Part shown: piece after piece, positions 45,177 through 54,782 of the stretch | How positions within the stretch are numbered: the first letter of the stretch is position 1 | Layout: each line of letters opens with the position of its first letter | Origin: Rivularia sp963920925 | GTDB taxonomy: Bacteria; Cyanobacteriota; Cyanobacteriia; Cyanobacteriales; Nostocaceae | Assembly: GCF_963920925.1 (NCBI RefSeq) | Contig: NZ_CAWUDI010000031.1 | Location: 46,260-110,259 of the forward strand | Direction: 5' to 3' | Length of the DNA stretch: 64,000 bases | The notes under the pieces: model-generated | Databases searched by the model: none | Seen by the model: the letters and a program-made list of their open reading frames with translations, nothing else | What the model was told of the DNA's origin: nothing | Made by a program: the position numbers and the translations under genes

Positions 45177-47378
45177 ATGACTATGCTGAAGTCAGAAAAA
45201 AATCCTTACCTCTTTTCTCAAGCAGGTACCCCCTTAACTGATGCTGAAGAAGGTGGATTGAATTTAGGGCAAGTGGGAGCGGCTCTACGACGGCGTGCAT
45301 TATTGATTGTTGGTTGCACGGGGGTAGTGGCAACCGCTGCGGTGCTGAAGGCAGAAACAGATCCTCCGATATATCAAGGTCAGTTCGAGATTTTGACTGA
45401 ACCCTTGACTGGGGAAAGTAAAGCTGTATCAAACGTACCTCAAGCTTTGAGTTCTGGAGGAGTTGCAGCTCCTGAATCGGAAAAAGATGTTGCAACGACT
45501 ATTCGAGTTTTACAAAGCCCGCGAGTACTAAATTCAGTTGTAAAAAAGCTTCAGACGGAGTATCCAAAACTGGAATACGAATCTTTCATTAAGGGTTTAG
45601 TTATTGCCTCCAAACAAAAAAATATTTTAACAGTAGGATATGTAGCCGCAGACAAGCAGCTAGTTAGCGATGTCTTAAATGAAGTTGCTCAAGCTTATTT
45701 AGAATACAGTTTAAAAGATCGTCAGGAAGACATCGATCAGGCGATCGCGTTTGTTCAAGGACGAATCACTAAGGGGGGTTTGAGACAACGGGTTGAAGAC
45801 TTGCAGAATAAATTGCGAACGCTGCGAAGCGTAAATAACCTGATTGAACCCGCACAGAAAGGGGGTGAAGTGTCCGGTCAAATTGCGACTTTGACGCAAC
45901 AGCAATTAAGCAACCGGGTAGAGTACGAACAAATGATGGCTCAGTATAAGGAGTTACAAAAAGAGTTAGCGCAGCAGCCAGCAGAGAGGGCTGGTAATTC
46001 TATTCTGAGTGAAAATCCTCGCTATCAGAAAATCTTAGACGAAATTCAGCAAGCTGATATTCAGATTAAAACGGAGTCTGCTAGATTTACAGATATCAAT
46101 CCAACAATACAGACTTTACGGGACAGAAAAAGGAATTTACTCCCGATGCTGAATGCAGAGGAACAGCGAGTCCAGAATGAGTTTCAAAGTCGCATCCAAA
46201 CGTTATATGCTCGCGATTTATCTTTGGCTGACAAAGTAGATAAGCTCAATGCAGAACTGAGAAATTTGGCAACAGTTACCCGCGATTACGACAATATTCA
46301 GCGGGACTTACAGATTGCTACCGAAGGGTTGAACCAGTTTTTGACCAAGCAGCAAGCTTTAGAAATTGAAAAAGCTCAGAAACAGCAACCTTGGAAGCTA
46401 TTAGATCCTCAACTTACAAAAGTTGAAGATCCTGAAGCTATGTCACAAAGTGCTAGAAAAAACTTAGCTTTGGGTGGAGCTTTAGGTTTGCTCTTAGGTG
46501 TAGGTGCTGCTTTAGTTGTAGACAAGTTGAGCAATATTTTCTACACTTCTAAAGATTTGAAAGAAACTACCAGATTACCGTTACTAGGGGTAGTTCCTTT
46601 TAGCAAAGAACTTGCAGTTATCAGCAAGCAAGATGGAGCAGCTAGTGGAATTCATCAAACTGCTCGTGCATCCTTTTTTGAGGTTTTTCGCTCTCTTTAC
46701 ACCAATATTCTGCTTTTGGGTTCGGATACCCCGATTCGTTCGCTTGTGGTTAGTTCGGCAACACCAGAAGATGGTAAAACTACTGTTGCGATACAGCTAG
46801 CTTTGGCAGCAGCTGCGATGGGACAAAGTGTATTATTAGTGGATGCAAATCTCCGCTGTCCTACTATACACAAGCGTGTAGGGTTAATGAATATTCAGGG
46901 TTTAACGGATATTATTTCTTCTGAATTGGAGTGGAGCAATGTAATTGAACGCTCTCCTCTGGAAGATAACCTGTATGTAATGGCTGCTGGTCCAGTTCCA
47001 CCTGACTCTACCAGATTATTAGCTTCTGTGAAAATGCAGGATTTAATGAGCGAACTGCATAGTAGCTTCGACTTAGTAATTTATGACTCCACCCCAATAG
47101 TTGGTTTTGCTGATGCGAACTTGTTAGCTGCTAATACCAATGGTGTTATGTTGGTAGCAGGTTTAGGTAAACTGAAACGCACTGCATTCGCTCAAGCATT
47201 AGAAGAAATTCAAGTTAGCGGTACTCCTATTTTAGGTTTGGTAGCAAATAAATCGAAAGAATCAACTTCAATTTCTCAAAGTAATTATCAACAGTATTAC
47301 AAGGTAAGTAAAGAAAGAGTTGATATAGATGATGCAACCGAGGCTGGAAAATCTTCGGTAAATAAAGTTAAGGTATGA
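45177..47378 (+). CDS. Wzc-like polysaccharide co-polymerase / tyrosine autokinase
   Basis: A 733-residue inner-membrane protein that controls chain length and export of polysaccharide. N-terminal chain-length domain with a membrane segment near residues 36-58, a long coiled-coil region, a second membrane segment near residues 430-450, then a cytoplasmic BY-kinase domain: Walker A TPEDGKTTVAIQ, Walker A' VLLVDANLRCP and Walker B LVIYDSTP. The C-terminal tail has clustered Tyr residues (NYQQYY), the usual autophosphorylation site. It faces a 159-residue gene, with a terminator between. Confidence 0.9.
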   Translation: MTMLKSEKNPYLFSQAGTPLTDAEEGGLNLGQVGAALRRRALLIVGCTGVVATAAVLKAETDPPIYQGQFEILTEPLTGESKAVSNVPQALSSGGVAAPESEKDVATTIRVLQSPRVLNSVVKKLQTEYPKLEYESFIKGLVIASKQKNILTVGYVAADKQLVSDVLNEVAQAYLEYSLKDRQEDIDQAIAFVQGRITKGGLRQRVEDLQNKLRTLRSVNNLIEPAQKGGEVSGQIATLTQQQLSNRVEYEQMMAQYKELQKELAQQPAERAGNSILSENPRYQKILDEIQQADIQIKTESARFTDINPTIQTLRDRKRNLLPMLNAEEQRVQNEFQSRIQTLYARDLSLADKVDKLNAELRNLATVTRDYDNIQRDLQIATEGLNQFLTKQQALEIEKAQKQQPWKLLDPQLTKVEDPEAMSQSARKNLALGGALGLLLGVGAALVVDKLSNIFYTSKDLKETTRLPLLGVVPFSKELAVISKQDGAASGIHQTARASFFEVFRSLYTNILLLGSDTPIRSLVVSSATPEDGKTTVAIQLALAAAAMGQSVLLVDANLRCPTIHKRVGLMNIQGLTDIISSELEWSNVIERSPLEDNLYVMAAGPVPPDSTRLLASVKMQDLMSELHSSFDLVIYDSTPIVGFADANLLAANTNGVMLVAGLGKLKRTAFAQALEEIQVSGTPILGLVANKSKESTSISQSNYQQYYKVSKERVDIDDATEAGKSSVNKVKV

Positions 47379-47404
47379 GGTTAGGAGTTAGGAGTTAGGA
47401 GTTA
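47379..47404. repeat. AGTTAGG heptamer tandem repeat
   Basis: About four copies of the seven-base unit AGTTAGG directly after the Wzc-like stop codon. Short tandem repeats of this kind are typical of heterocystous cyanobacteria. Confidence 0.8.
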
Positions 47405-47442
47405 GGAGTTGGGAAGAAAAATTCCTGACTCCTAAATTTTTT
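47405..47442. terminator. terminator between convergent genes
   Basis: Stem GGAGT-tg-GGAA with TTCC-tg-ACTCC followed by AAATTTTTT. It would end the Wzc-like transcript, and possibly the opposing one. Confidence 0.6.
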
Positions 47443-47456
47443 AAAATTAAACCAAG

Positions 47457-47936
47457 CTAATTATCTGGAGACTTCAAAGCTTGATCGAGTACTTGACGAG
47501 CTTGTTCTGCTTTTTCTCGCGCATCTTTATAGCGTAAATTAGCTTGAGCAAAGTTTTTCAGAGCTTTAAAACCTTCTTTGAGGCTGGAAATTTCTTCCTC
47601 GCTGACGGATTGATCTGAAAAAAGGATATCAACTAATTTACGAACTTCTAAAGCTTCGGCGCGTGTGTCTTGAACTTTCAGCTTTAGAGTTGCAAGATTA
47701 CTCAAAAGTTGAACCGCTTCTATAATCGTATCTTCACCGCTAGCAGTATCCATTGACGGTTCTTTCACTTCAATCAATTGTTGAGGACTAAATCCTTCTT
47801 CGAGTTCGGAAGGTAAATCACCTGCTTCCATAATTTCCATCAGCTTATCCATTGCTTTTTCACGAGCTTTATCGGAATCTTTGCCGGGAACTGTAAGGAT
47901 GATTTCTGGACTTTGAACGAGAGTATAACGAACCAT
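47457..47936 (-). CDS. conserved hypothetical, coiled-coil protein
   Basis: A 159-residue acidic protein. Residues ~1-60 resemble a small domain (TVPGKDSDKAREKAMDKLME), and ~70-159 is helical with heptad-like Ala/Leu/Lys spacing (ALKNFAQANLRYKDAREKAE). No enzymatic motif. Proteins of this kind occur in many cyanobacteria without known function. Single-gene transcript facing the Wzc-like gene. Confidence 0.7.
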   Translation of the reverse strand: MVRYTLVQSPEIILTVPGKDSDKAREKAMDKLMEIMEAGDLPSELEEGFSPQQLIEVKEPSMDTASGEDTIIEAVQLLSNLATLKLKVQDTRAEALEVRKLVDILFSDQSVSEEEISSLKEGFKALKNFAQANLRYKDAREKAEQARQVLDQALKSPDN

Positions 47937-48266
47937 ACTGATAGCTGAAATATTGCGCTAAACCAAACCGAACTATTAATTTTAACTTAAAAGTGCAACA
48001 AAGAAAAATCACTTGTCGAGCGATTACCGTATTAGACATCGCAGGAATTGAAAATACCCCTCTCCAAACCTCTCCCCCACGCTTGAGAGAGGCTTAAAAA
48101 CCCCCATTCCCTCGTAGGGAAGGGGGGTAGGGGGGCTCGCGGTTTGCGTGTAATTTGAAACCATAGAAATGTTTTCCGGAGATGTCTATTGTAGAGCTTT
48201 GCTTAACGCCGATCGCATTGCAATTATAGCGGTTTTGATGGTGCATGGATACGATGCTAATTCCCA
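47937..48266. other. intergenic region with MITE copy
   Basis: 330 bases between two minus-strand genes, mostly filled by the MITE at 48031-48190. Confidence 0.6.
48031..48190. repeat. MITE family with GACATCTCCGGAAA ends, copy 2
   Basis: Starts ATTAGACATCGCAGGAATTG and ends GTTTTCCGGAGATGTCTATT. The internal CCCTCGTAGGGAAGGGGGG segment is shared with the copy at 41239-41396. The left end has drifted more than the right. Confidence 0.75.
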
Positions 48267-49373
48267 TTAACGCGATAATTCATCGATGGTTAATTTTCCG
48301 CTGGCTAAATTTGTAATAATATTTACCCAATCATCAAAGCGATCGTTAATAAATATATTTTTTGATGTTTCTACTCCTTCAGCACCTATACTAGTTGAAA
48401 TCACCGGCAAACCTGCTTGAAGCATTTCTAATGTCTTTAGTTTAATTCCCGCACCTTGAAGTAAAGGTACGATGCCTATTTGAGCTTTTTCAAAAAACTG
48501 GGTAGGGTTTTCGATAAATCCAGTTACTATAATATTCTCGCTGGCAAATTTTCTGATTTTTGCAGAAGGGTTGGAACCGACAATATAAAGTTTGTATTCG
48601 GAATCTATTTTTAGCAAGTTTACAAAGCATTCTTGAATAAAATTTATAGCTGCTTGCTCGTTTTCCGATCGATTCATCGCAGCCCAAAATAATAAGCTTT
48701 TTTGATCAACTTTCTCTATATTTCGTTTTATTTTGTATATAAAATCACTCAGTTGGGGAGGTTTGATAATAATTTTATTTTCTGGTATGGCAAATAAAGA
48801 AGTAAGAATATTGCGGTCTTTTGTTGATAAAACCCATAATTGATCTACATTAGAATAAATCTTTTTTTCAAACTTGAATAATCTAGCGACTTCAATACCT
48901 AATATTAGATTATTTTCAGATTGTCTTAAAAAAGATTGAGAAACAACATCATGTATGCTGATTACGGTATGAGTATTCTTAGAGTTAATTAACGGTTTAA
49001 TAAAATCAAGATAAACCGCAGCGTGAGAATATTCAAAATGAATCGCATCATAAGTATTTTTTGCTAACAATGCCTGCAATTTATGAGCTACAGCTTTTTG
49101 ATAACGGGTAGAAAATTTAAAAGGAATAGATAAGTTAGTTAAACAGCTAATAATTTTATCTGACTTATTAAGGGAATAGGTAAAAAGGTTATTTTTATAT
49201 TTCCCTATCAAATCTGTAGCAGCATTTATTTCTGCTTTGTTCGCTATCACAACAACATCAACAGTTGTATTATCAAGATGATATTTATTCAAATTACTTA
49301 AAGCTATCTTTTGCCCTGCTTGAGGATATAAATTGGTAGGAGCATGAGCAGAAATAAATAATATTTTTGACAT
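48267..49373 (-). CDS. GT4-like glycosyltransferase
   Basis: A 368-residue GT-B type protein: N-terminal ILFISAHAPTNLYPQAGQKI, a middle AIHFEYSHAAVYLDF, and a C-terminal donor region GIVPLLQGAGIKLKTLEMLQAGLPVIST with the Lys-x-x-Glu pattern. Its stop lies about 75 bases from the MITE. It starts 6 bases after the GT2 stop, so the two are co-transcribed. Confidence 0.82.
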   Translation of the reverse strand: MSKILFISAHAPTNLYPQAGQKIALSNLNKYHLDNTTVDVVVIANKAEINAATDLIGKYKNNLFTYSLNKSDKIISCLTNLSIPFKFSTRYQKAVAHKLQALLAKNTYDAIHFEYSHAAVYLDFIKPLINSKNTHTVISIHDVVSQSFLRQSENNLILGIEVARLFKFEKKIYSNVDQLWVLSTKDRNILTSLFAIPENKIIIKPPQLSDFIYKIKRNIEKVDQKSLLFWAAMNRSENEQAAINFIQECFVNLLKIDSEYKLYIVGSNPSAKIRKFASENIIVTGFIENPTQFFEKAQIGIVPLLQGAGIKLKTLEMLQAGLPVISTSIGAEGVETSKNIFINDRFDDWVNIITNLASGKLTIDELSR

Positions 49374-49379
49374 AAGGTT

Positions 49380-50273
49380 CTACCATCTCCCATATTCAGA
49401 TGCGGATTTGTTTGTAACCTGTTTAATAATACTTTTTATTTTGCGTGCGGTAGGTGGTTTGAAAAAATACCTCGCTGGTAATGCAAATACTTCGTTTATA
49501 ATCCATGCTATATAGGCTTTTCTCCGTTGTTTATGAGATACTTGTGGAAAATTATCGGATGCCTTACTACTTATTTGCCAACATTCTTCAATCAATTTTG
49601 CTCTATCCCAAGGTAAGGGTGACGAACTCATTCCATTGAGGGAATAAGCTGCTAAGGGAGTTTCGATAGAATGAAATTTAAACCCGTGATTAAATAAACG
49701 TAAAATCATGTCGTAGTCGGCGGCGATTTTATATTTTAAGTCATACAAACCCGCTGCGATGTAAGCCGATTTTTTAATAAAGCAAGATGGATGATTTAAA
49801 GTAAAGCGAATCGATAGTTTTTCCAGTTCTCCCGGTATAAAGGTAGCTATATATTCACCTTTATAGTAGTTCTCGATAGGCGAATATAATATATTTATAT
49901 CTGTATGCTTATCAAATTCTTCTTCTACTATTTTGATTGCATTTTCAAGGTACCAATCATCAGAATTAATAATACCGATAATCTCTCCCGTAGCAAGATT
50001 AATTCCTTTGTTCATTGCATCGTAGGCACCGGAATCTGGTTCGGATATGAATTTATATTTAAGTTTAAGTTCAAGTTCAAGTTCAAGTTCAAATTTATCT
50101 ATATTTTGTGCATATTGTTGAATTATTGCACGGGTATTGTCTGTAGAACCTCCATCAACTACGATATACTCCAAAGGATATATTCTTTGTTGATTAATCA
50201 CGCTTAAAATTGTTTTTTCAATTGTTTTTTCGGAATTAAAGCTTGGTGTGATAACTGATATTTTAGGTTGCAT
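49380..50273 (-). CDS. GT2-family glycosyltransferase with hexanucleotide-repeat insert
   Basis: A 297-residue GT-A enzyme (ISVITPSFNSEKTIEKTI start, YIVVDGGSTDNT loop, NSDDW metal site at about residue 104). Just before the conserved ISEPDSGAYDAMNKGI block, residues ~59-73 are a run of Glu-Leu and Lys-Leu pairs encoded by repeated AAGTTC units (plus strand 50058-50096). Related enzymes normally have only a few residues there. The repeat keeps the frame, so it changes loop length without breaking the protein. Confidence 0.86.
   Translation of the reverse strand: MQPKISVITPSFNSEKTIEKTILSVINQQRIYPLEYIVVDGGSTDNTRAIIQQYAQNIDKFELELELELKLKYKFISEPDSGAYDAMNKGINLATGEIIGIINSDDWYLENAIKIVEEEFDKHTDINILYSPIENYYKGEYIATFIPGELEKLSIRFTLNHPSCFIKKSAYIAAGLYDLKYKIAADYDMILRLFNHGFKFHSIETPLAAYSLNGMSSSPLPWDRAKLIEECWQISSKASDNFPQVSHKQRRKAYIAWIINEVFALPARYFFKPPTARKIKSIIKQVTNKSASEYGRW
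50058..50096. repeat. hexanucleotide tandem repeat inside a GT2 gene
   Basis: About six units of AAGTTC/AAGTTT in tandem, in frame with the overlapping minus-strand gene and coding Glu-Leu pairs. Such repeats can gain or lose units by slippage. Confidence 0.8.
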
Positions 50274-50366
50274 CCTTTTTGATAAACTTATTAGATTTTA
50301 GATTGAATACTAGAAGCTAGGAATTGGGAGTTATAAGTTGATTGGTAACTGCTTACTTTTAACTGG

Positions 50367-51482
50367 TTACTGTTCAACTGACATGGCTAAAATACTAACG
50401 AAAAGTAAAGGAGCAAGTCCTTGAAGTCCGCTATGTAAGAATAAACAAAAGAATAAATAGGGAAAGATAAACTTATAATTTTGTGGAGTATAGTACCCAC
50501 CGACTATTTTTACAATAGCGCAGAAATAAAGAATTCCTAATGGAATGCCGATGTAGGCAATTACTTCTAAAAATGAATTATGAATTAAGGAACCAACGCT
50601 TTTAAATGCTTCATCGTATTGACCTGCATAACCTTTTAATGCTAAAGTCCAATCATTATAATAAGATGTAATTAAAAAGTGGTTAGCTTCAAATCTGGCT
50701 AAATTTGACGTATCGTTAAAAGAAAATAAACGGTTTGCACTTGTATCGTATGCGTAACCTATTTCAACAAACTTTAAAAAATATTCTCCTATTAAAAATC
50801 CAAAAATATTTGATAATAGAAAGAAAACAGTAAAATTTATTTGACTGGCTATTCCGATAAATTTCTTCTCGCAGAAAATAATTAGTAAATAAATTAGCAG
50901 GCTGAGAAAATAATTCCTGCTTAAGAAAAATACTGTAGAAACTAAAGCTAAAATAATACCTGGTTTAAATTTAGCTTTACAGGAAAGGAAAAAGAATAAT
51001 AACATAAATAAACCAGATACATTCGGATCTCCATTACTTAAAGAAACTCTGGCGCTGCCATCAAACTCTACTCTTCTATATACTACCATTTGATAAATTA
51101 AAGTTATGGTTGCTAGCCAGCATAATCCGATTAAATAGCTGCGTTTGATGCGTATTTGCGGACAACCACTGAAACCTATAACCATTAGGCAGATTGGTAA
51201 ACTATATCGAAATAAATGATATGTTGAAAAATTGATAAAGGTAACAATCAAAATTGAGCATACGAGTAAAATGTCTATAATTAATAATTTAGTTTTATAG
51301 AAAAAAAGCTGCACTAATAAAACCATCGCCAGTAAAGGCAAAAATATTTTAGCGTGGGGAAGTTCTAAATTGTAAGGAAATAGATATAGAATTAATACTG
51401 TATAAAAGATTAATGTATAAAAAAAATAATTGGTTTGTCGCTGTTGAATGTTTGCGTTAATATTCACTTGATGCTCCCACAA
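50367..51482 (-). CDS. O-antigen polymerase/ligase-like membrane protein
   Basis: A 371-residue, strongly hydrophobic protein with about 9-10 membrane segments and a larger loop containing YDEAFKSVGSLIHNSFLEVIAYIG, shown here in part (GSLIHNSFLEVIAYIG), which is a hallmark of Wzy/WaaL-type proteins. It probably polymerises repeat units made by the neighbouring glycosyltransferases. Specificity unknown. Confidence 0.75.
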   Translation of the reverse strand: MWEHQVNINANIQQRQTNYFFYTLIFYTVLILYLFPYNLELPHAKIFLPLLAMVLLVQLFFYKTKLLIIDILLVCSILIVTFINFSTYHLFRYSLPICLMVIGFSGCPQIRIKRSYLIGLCWLATITLIYQMVVYRRVEFDGSARVSLSNGDPNVSGLFMLLFFFLSCKAKFKPGIILALVSTVFFLSRNYFLSLLIYLLIIFCEKKFIGIASQINFTVFFLLSNIFGFLIGEYFLKFVEIGYAYDTSANRLFSFNDTSNLARFEANHFLITSYYNDWTLALKGYAGQYDEAFKSVGSLIHNSFLEVIAYIGIPLGILYFCAIVKIVGGYYTPQNYKFIFPYLFFCLFLHSGLQGLAPLLFVSILAMSVEQ

Positions 51483-51532
51483 AATATATAAGAAGTTGGG
51501 AATTGGGAATTGGTAATTAGGAAAAATTAATA

Positions 51533-52789
51533 CTACAATTTTTGATTAATTATTTCATTAAAAAGTTGAGAGTAACGTCTTGCTTGTAATTCTAGGTTAA
51601 ATTCTTGCTCTATTTTTTCACGAGCGCGATCGCGAATTTTTTGCGGGTAATTATTCGACAATATCCAAGCAATACCTTTAGCTAAACTTTCTACTTCAAA
51701 AGCTTGAGCTAAGTAACCGTTGGCTTGATGTTCAATCATATCGGGCATTCCTCCAATATTGAAAGCAACGCATGGAGTACCGCAAGCTAAAGCTTCGATT
51801 ACGGTGTTAGGCAAATTATCTTGAATTGAAGCAGCAACGAAAACATCTGCTGCGGCATAAATTAGCGCCAAGGATATATCATCATGAAGATTACCCATAT
51901 AATGACATTTGAAATCGGTGTTATCCCCTTCGCTAGGTTGTAAGGAACCAAAAACAACTAACTCTACCTTATTTTTGTAGCCCATTCGGCTTAAAATTTG
52001 TAGGGCTTTTTCAAATAAATGCATTCCTTTTCTTTTGTAACTACTTTTAGCAGCACCGCATAAAATTAACTGTTTATCTATAGGAAGATTCAGCCATTTT
52101 CTAGCGGTATTTTTGTCAATCGGTTTATATTTTTGAATGTCAATACCGTTAGGAATAACTTTTATAGGATAATTTTTGAATAGAGAACTTTGTCGCGCCT
52201 TTTTGGCTAACCAATGACTGGGAGTGACAATTGTTAAATCGAGATTTTGCCATGCTTTAGCTTTACGCTTCCATACCCAGCGCGATAAATCTTGCTCTTT
52301 TTGGGAATCAAGTTGAAAGCAACTTCCGCAAGTTTTAGTGTAGCGATCGCACTCCAAACTATAATGACAACCTCCCGTAAATGCCCACATATCGTGTAAA
52401 GTCCAAACTAGTGGTTGTTTAAATTTAGCAATGCTTTCAATTTTTAGATAGCCGCAAGCCCAGTGGATATTAATTATATCTGGAATTATATCTGGAGACA
52501 GATGCTTGATTTTAGAATCAATTAAATCTGGAAACCACTGTGGAGAAAAAGTCCCATAATCATGTTTTGGATAAAATTTTAATGGTAAATTATCCAAAGT
52601 AGGTCGCATTTGATTGAGCAGCTTTTCTAATTTATTCGTATTTGCAATAACGGTAGAATCGCTACTAGTTTTATATTCAACTAACATTCGCGAATTTATA
52701 TTTATATCCTTCAATCCATGATGCAAGCGAAATGCTGCACGAGCTGCTCCACCACTAATATCAAAAGTACTCAGGATTAAAGAATTCAT
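51533..52789 (-). CDS. GT4-family glycosyltransferase with Cys-rich insert
   Basis: About 418 residues. N-terminal STFDISGGAARAAFRLH, then WTLHDMWAFTGGCHYSLEC and CGSCF, the same Cys cluster as in the gene at 8314-9576. The donor domain has AADVFVAASIQDNLPNTVIEALACG. An in-frame TTG at 52816 lies in a small repeat (ACTGATAATTGTTCACTGAT), so the ATG at 52789 is preferred. Probably the first sugar transferase of the minus-strand group 48.3-52.8 kb. Confidence 0.86.
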   Translation of the reverse strand: MNSLILSTFDISGGAARAAFRLHHGLKDININSRMLVEYKTSSDSTVIANTNKLEKLLNQMRPTLDNLPLKFYPKHDYGTFSPQWFPDLIDSKIKHLSPDIIPDIINIHWACGYLKIESIAKFKQPLVWTLHDMWAFTGGCHYSLECDRYTKTCGSCFQLDSQKEQDLSRWVWKRKAKAWQNLDLTIVTPSHWLAKKARQSSLFKNYPIKVIPNGIDIQKYKPIDKNTARKWLNLPIDKQLILCGAAKSSYKRKGMHLFEKALQILSRMGYKNKVELVVFGSLQPSEGDNTDFKCHYMGNLHDDISLALIYAAADVFVAASIQDNLPNTVIEALACGTPCVAFNIGGMPDMIEHQANGYLAQAFEVESLAKGIAWILSNNYPQKIRDRAREKIEQEFNLELQARRYSQLFNEIINQKL

Positions 52790-52844
52790 TATCAGTGAAC
52801 AATTATCAGTTATCAATTAATTTATAACTCCTAACTTCTAATTC

Positions 52845-53642
52845 CTAACTCTTTACTTCCTCAACTTTTCTCGAACAAAAAGCATAACTATCAAATATTC
52901 CATAGTTTCTATCTAGATAGTTAGAGAAATCTACTGTGGTTTCAAAACCAATTTTTTCTAAGATTGCAAAAATATCGATTCCAAAAGTTCTATATGCGAG
53001 GATTTTTCCGCGAATTTTGTCTCCGTGATACTCTGGGGGTAATAAATGAATATCTTCAACTCCCGAGGTGTCAACACGAACTAAAGTTGGTTTATCAAAA
53101 AAGCAGGGAATCGTAAAAATATGATATCCACCTGTTTTTAATACGCGATATACTTCTTGAAAAGCTTTTTCATAATCTCTGATATGTTCAAATACATCTT
53201 CTGTAATTACTACGTCGAACTTTTCTTTATCAAAAGTTAATTTTTCTAAATTTTGACAAAATACTTGTTCGCGAATTTCTGTTCCTATTTCAACGTTAGG
53301 TATATAGCTCGAACAGTAATATGATGTGGCTGAATGCAAAACTCGATCGAAAGCATCGTTTACATCAGCGTTGTAAATGTTTAATTTATCTAGATTATCT
53401 AAATGCTTATTTGATGAAACTTCTGCAAGACTAGAAATATTAGGAATTACTTTATCAATCAATAATTTTGCTACGTGTCTTTTTCGCGATGAACTTTTGC
53501 AAAAAGGACAGTACATATTATTCCGAACTGTTTTTGCATCAATGCAGATGAAAATAGTAGATTTACCACATATGTTGCATTTACCAACTTGATGATATCC
53601 TAAGTTTTTAATTGCAAGTGTAGCTGCTCTACTTACTTCCAT
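52845..53642 (-). CDS. SAM-dependent methyltransferase with N-terminal zinc ribbon
   Basis: A 265-residue class I methyltransferase. Residues ~22-50 carry two Cys pairs (CNIC and CPFC), a probable zinc ribbon. Unusually, the core shows KFDVVITEDVFEHIRDYEKA and YRVLKTGGYHIFTIPCF (motifs IV-VI) but only a poor glycine-rich motif I. In this context it may methylate a sugar or cap a chain. It is 55 bases upstream of the GT4 gene start on the same strand. Confidence 0.8.
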   Translation of the reverse strand: MEVSRAATLAIKNLGYHQVGKCNICGKSTIFICIDAKTVRNNMYCPFCKSSSRKRHVAKLLIDKVIPNISSLAEVSSNKHLDNLDKLNIYNADVNDAFDRVLHSATSYYCSSYIPNVEIGTEIREQVFCQNLEKLTFDKEKFDVVITEDVFEHIRDYEKAFQEVYRVLKTGGYHIFTIPCFFDKPTLVRVDTSGVEDIHLLPPEYHGDKIRGKILAYRTFGIDIFAILEKIGFETTVDFSNYLDRNYGIFDSYAFCSRKVEEVKS

Positions 53643-53742
53643 GATTCACCTTGATAATTTTGGATTTTGCGGAAAATTGAGCCAGTCCCCTCCGTTGTAG
53701 GAACTGGCGTTGAGGGTGTAAATGTTCTTCCCCCTCAAACTT

Positions 53743-53926
53743 TTACTAAGAGGATGTTTGAAAAGTATTATACTTTACTTCCAGCACCTCGAAAACCTAA
53801 CCCCCCTGCCCCCCTTCCCTATGAGGGAATGAGGGTTTGGGTTCAAAGCCTCTCTCCTTCTAGGAGAGAGGTTTGGAGAGAGGTTCCGAGTATAGTTATT
53901 GACGCATTCTTACATCCTCTAAGTAA
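53743..53926. repeat. MITE with TTACTTAGAGGATGT ends
   Basis: Ends TTACTAAGAGGATGT (53743-53757) and ACATCCTCTAAGTAA (53912-53926) are inverted repeats with one mismatch. The inside has CCCCCTGCCCCCCTTCCC and CTCTCTCC...GGAGAGAG words. Only one copy in this window. A CCAGTCCC...GGAACTGG hairpin lies just to its left (53674-53699). Confidence 0.72.
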
Positions 53927-53942
53927 AGTATTTAATTAGACT

Positions 53943-54782
53943 TTACAAATATCTTTTACCATTGTTCCCCATTCCCTGTTCCCTTCTTGATTGTTTTCCA
54001 CCTTTAATGCTCGCTGCAATACCAGGTGAAACATCAAGGAATTGTTGTTCTGATAAACTAATTTTTCTCATTTGGGCTAAACTCCAAGGAAACCTTCCTA
54101 CCAAGCTCATATCACCTTTGAGAACATTAAACAACTGGGGTAATTTGCTCAAACCATTCAAATTAAGTTCTCTTAGATTTGCACCAAATTGGTAGATGCA
54201 AAATAATTTACCTCGTTTACCAATGCACCATTGTGTTTTTAATATCGGTTGGTGAAAATAAATTTTAATTAATAAGGCTAAAGCAATAAATACCGGAGCA
54301 AGTATAACAATTAATATTAATGCTCCGAAAATATCTAAGCACCGCTTTATAACCCAATTGAGCCTATTGAAATTATTAGAGGTTTTATTAGGGTTTTTGT
54401 AACACTTCTCTTTCTTCGATAAACGTAAAAACGCTGTTTTTTTTAATCTTTTACATTGATTAGCCCAAATTTCAAGCTTTTCTAATTCAATGCGTGAATC
54501 AATTTGTACTATTGTCGCAGGAGAAAATTGCAGCCAGTCAGCTAAAAATGCTTCGCTTCTATTAGAAAGTAAATGCATATGCTGCCGTTTACAAGTTAGG
54601 TTAACTAAAAGTTTTTCATCTTTCAACTTGATTTTATAACCCAAATCATCATTACAAGAATTGTTATCCGTAAAAGTTTTTTCTTTTATTGGCTTTTCTA
54701 AGTCAACATATGATGCAAAATTTACTGACGTTGGTTTTTGCTCAATAACCATAGCTAAGAATAAGTAATTACTGAGGATCAA
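53943..54782 (-). CDS. hepC: HepC-like sugar transferase (bacterial sugar transferase family)
   Basis: A 279-residue protein. N-terminal ~130 residues have no clear motif; then one membrane helix (ALILIVILAPVFIALALLIK) and a bacterial sugar transferase domain with FGANLRELNLNGLSKLPQLFNVLKGDMSLVGRFP, shown in part: LSKLPQLFNVLKGDMSLVG. Such enzymes start chain synthesis by moving a sugar phosphate to the lipid carrier. The short, divergent form resembles HepC of Nostoc, needed for heterocyst envelope polysaccharide. The symbol rests on this and on the HepA-like gene 2.2 kb away. Confidence 0.68.
   Translation of the reverse strand: MILSNYLFLAMVIEQKPTSVNFASYVDLEKPIKEKTFTDNNSCNDDLGYKIKLKDEKLLVNLTCKRQHMHLLSNRSEAFLADWLQFSPATIVQIDSRIELEKLEIWANQCKRLKKTAFLRLSKKEKCYKNPNKTSNNFNRLNWVIKRCLDIFGALILIVILAPVFIALALLIKIYFHQPILKTQWCIGKRGKLFCIYQFGANLRELNLNGLSKLPQLFNVLKGDMSLVGRFPWSLAQMRKISLSEQQFLDVSPGIAASIKGGKQSRREQGMGNNGKRYL

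Noticed and set aside
53667..53939. 90-codon frame between methyltransferase and HepC-like gene
   Set aside because: It lies within a MITE; Pro-rich repeats are read from CCCC tracts.
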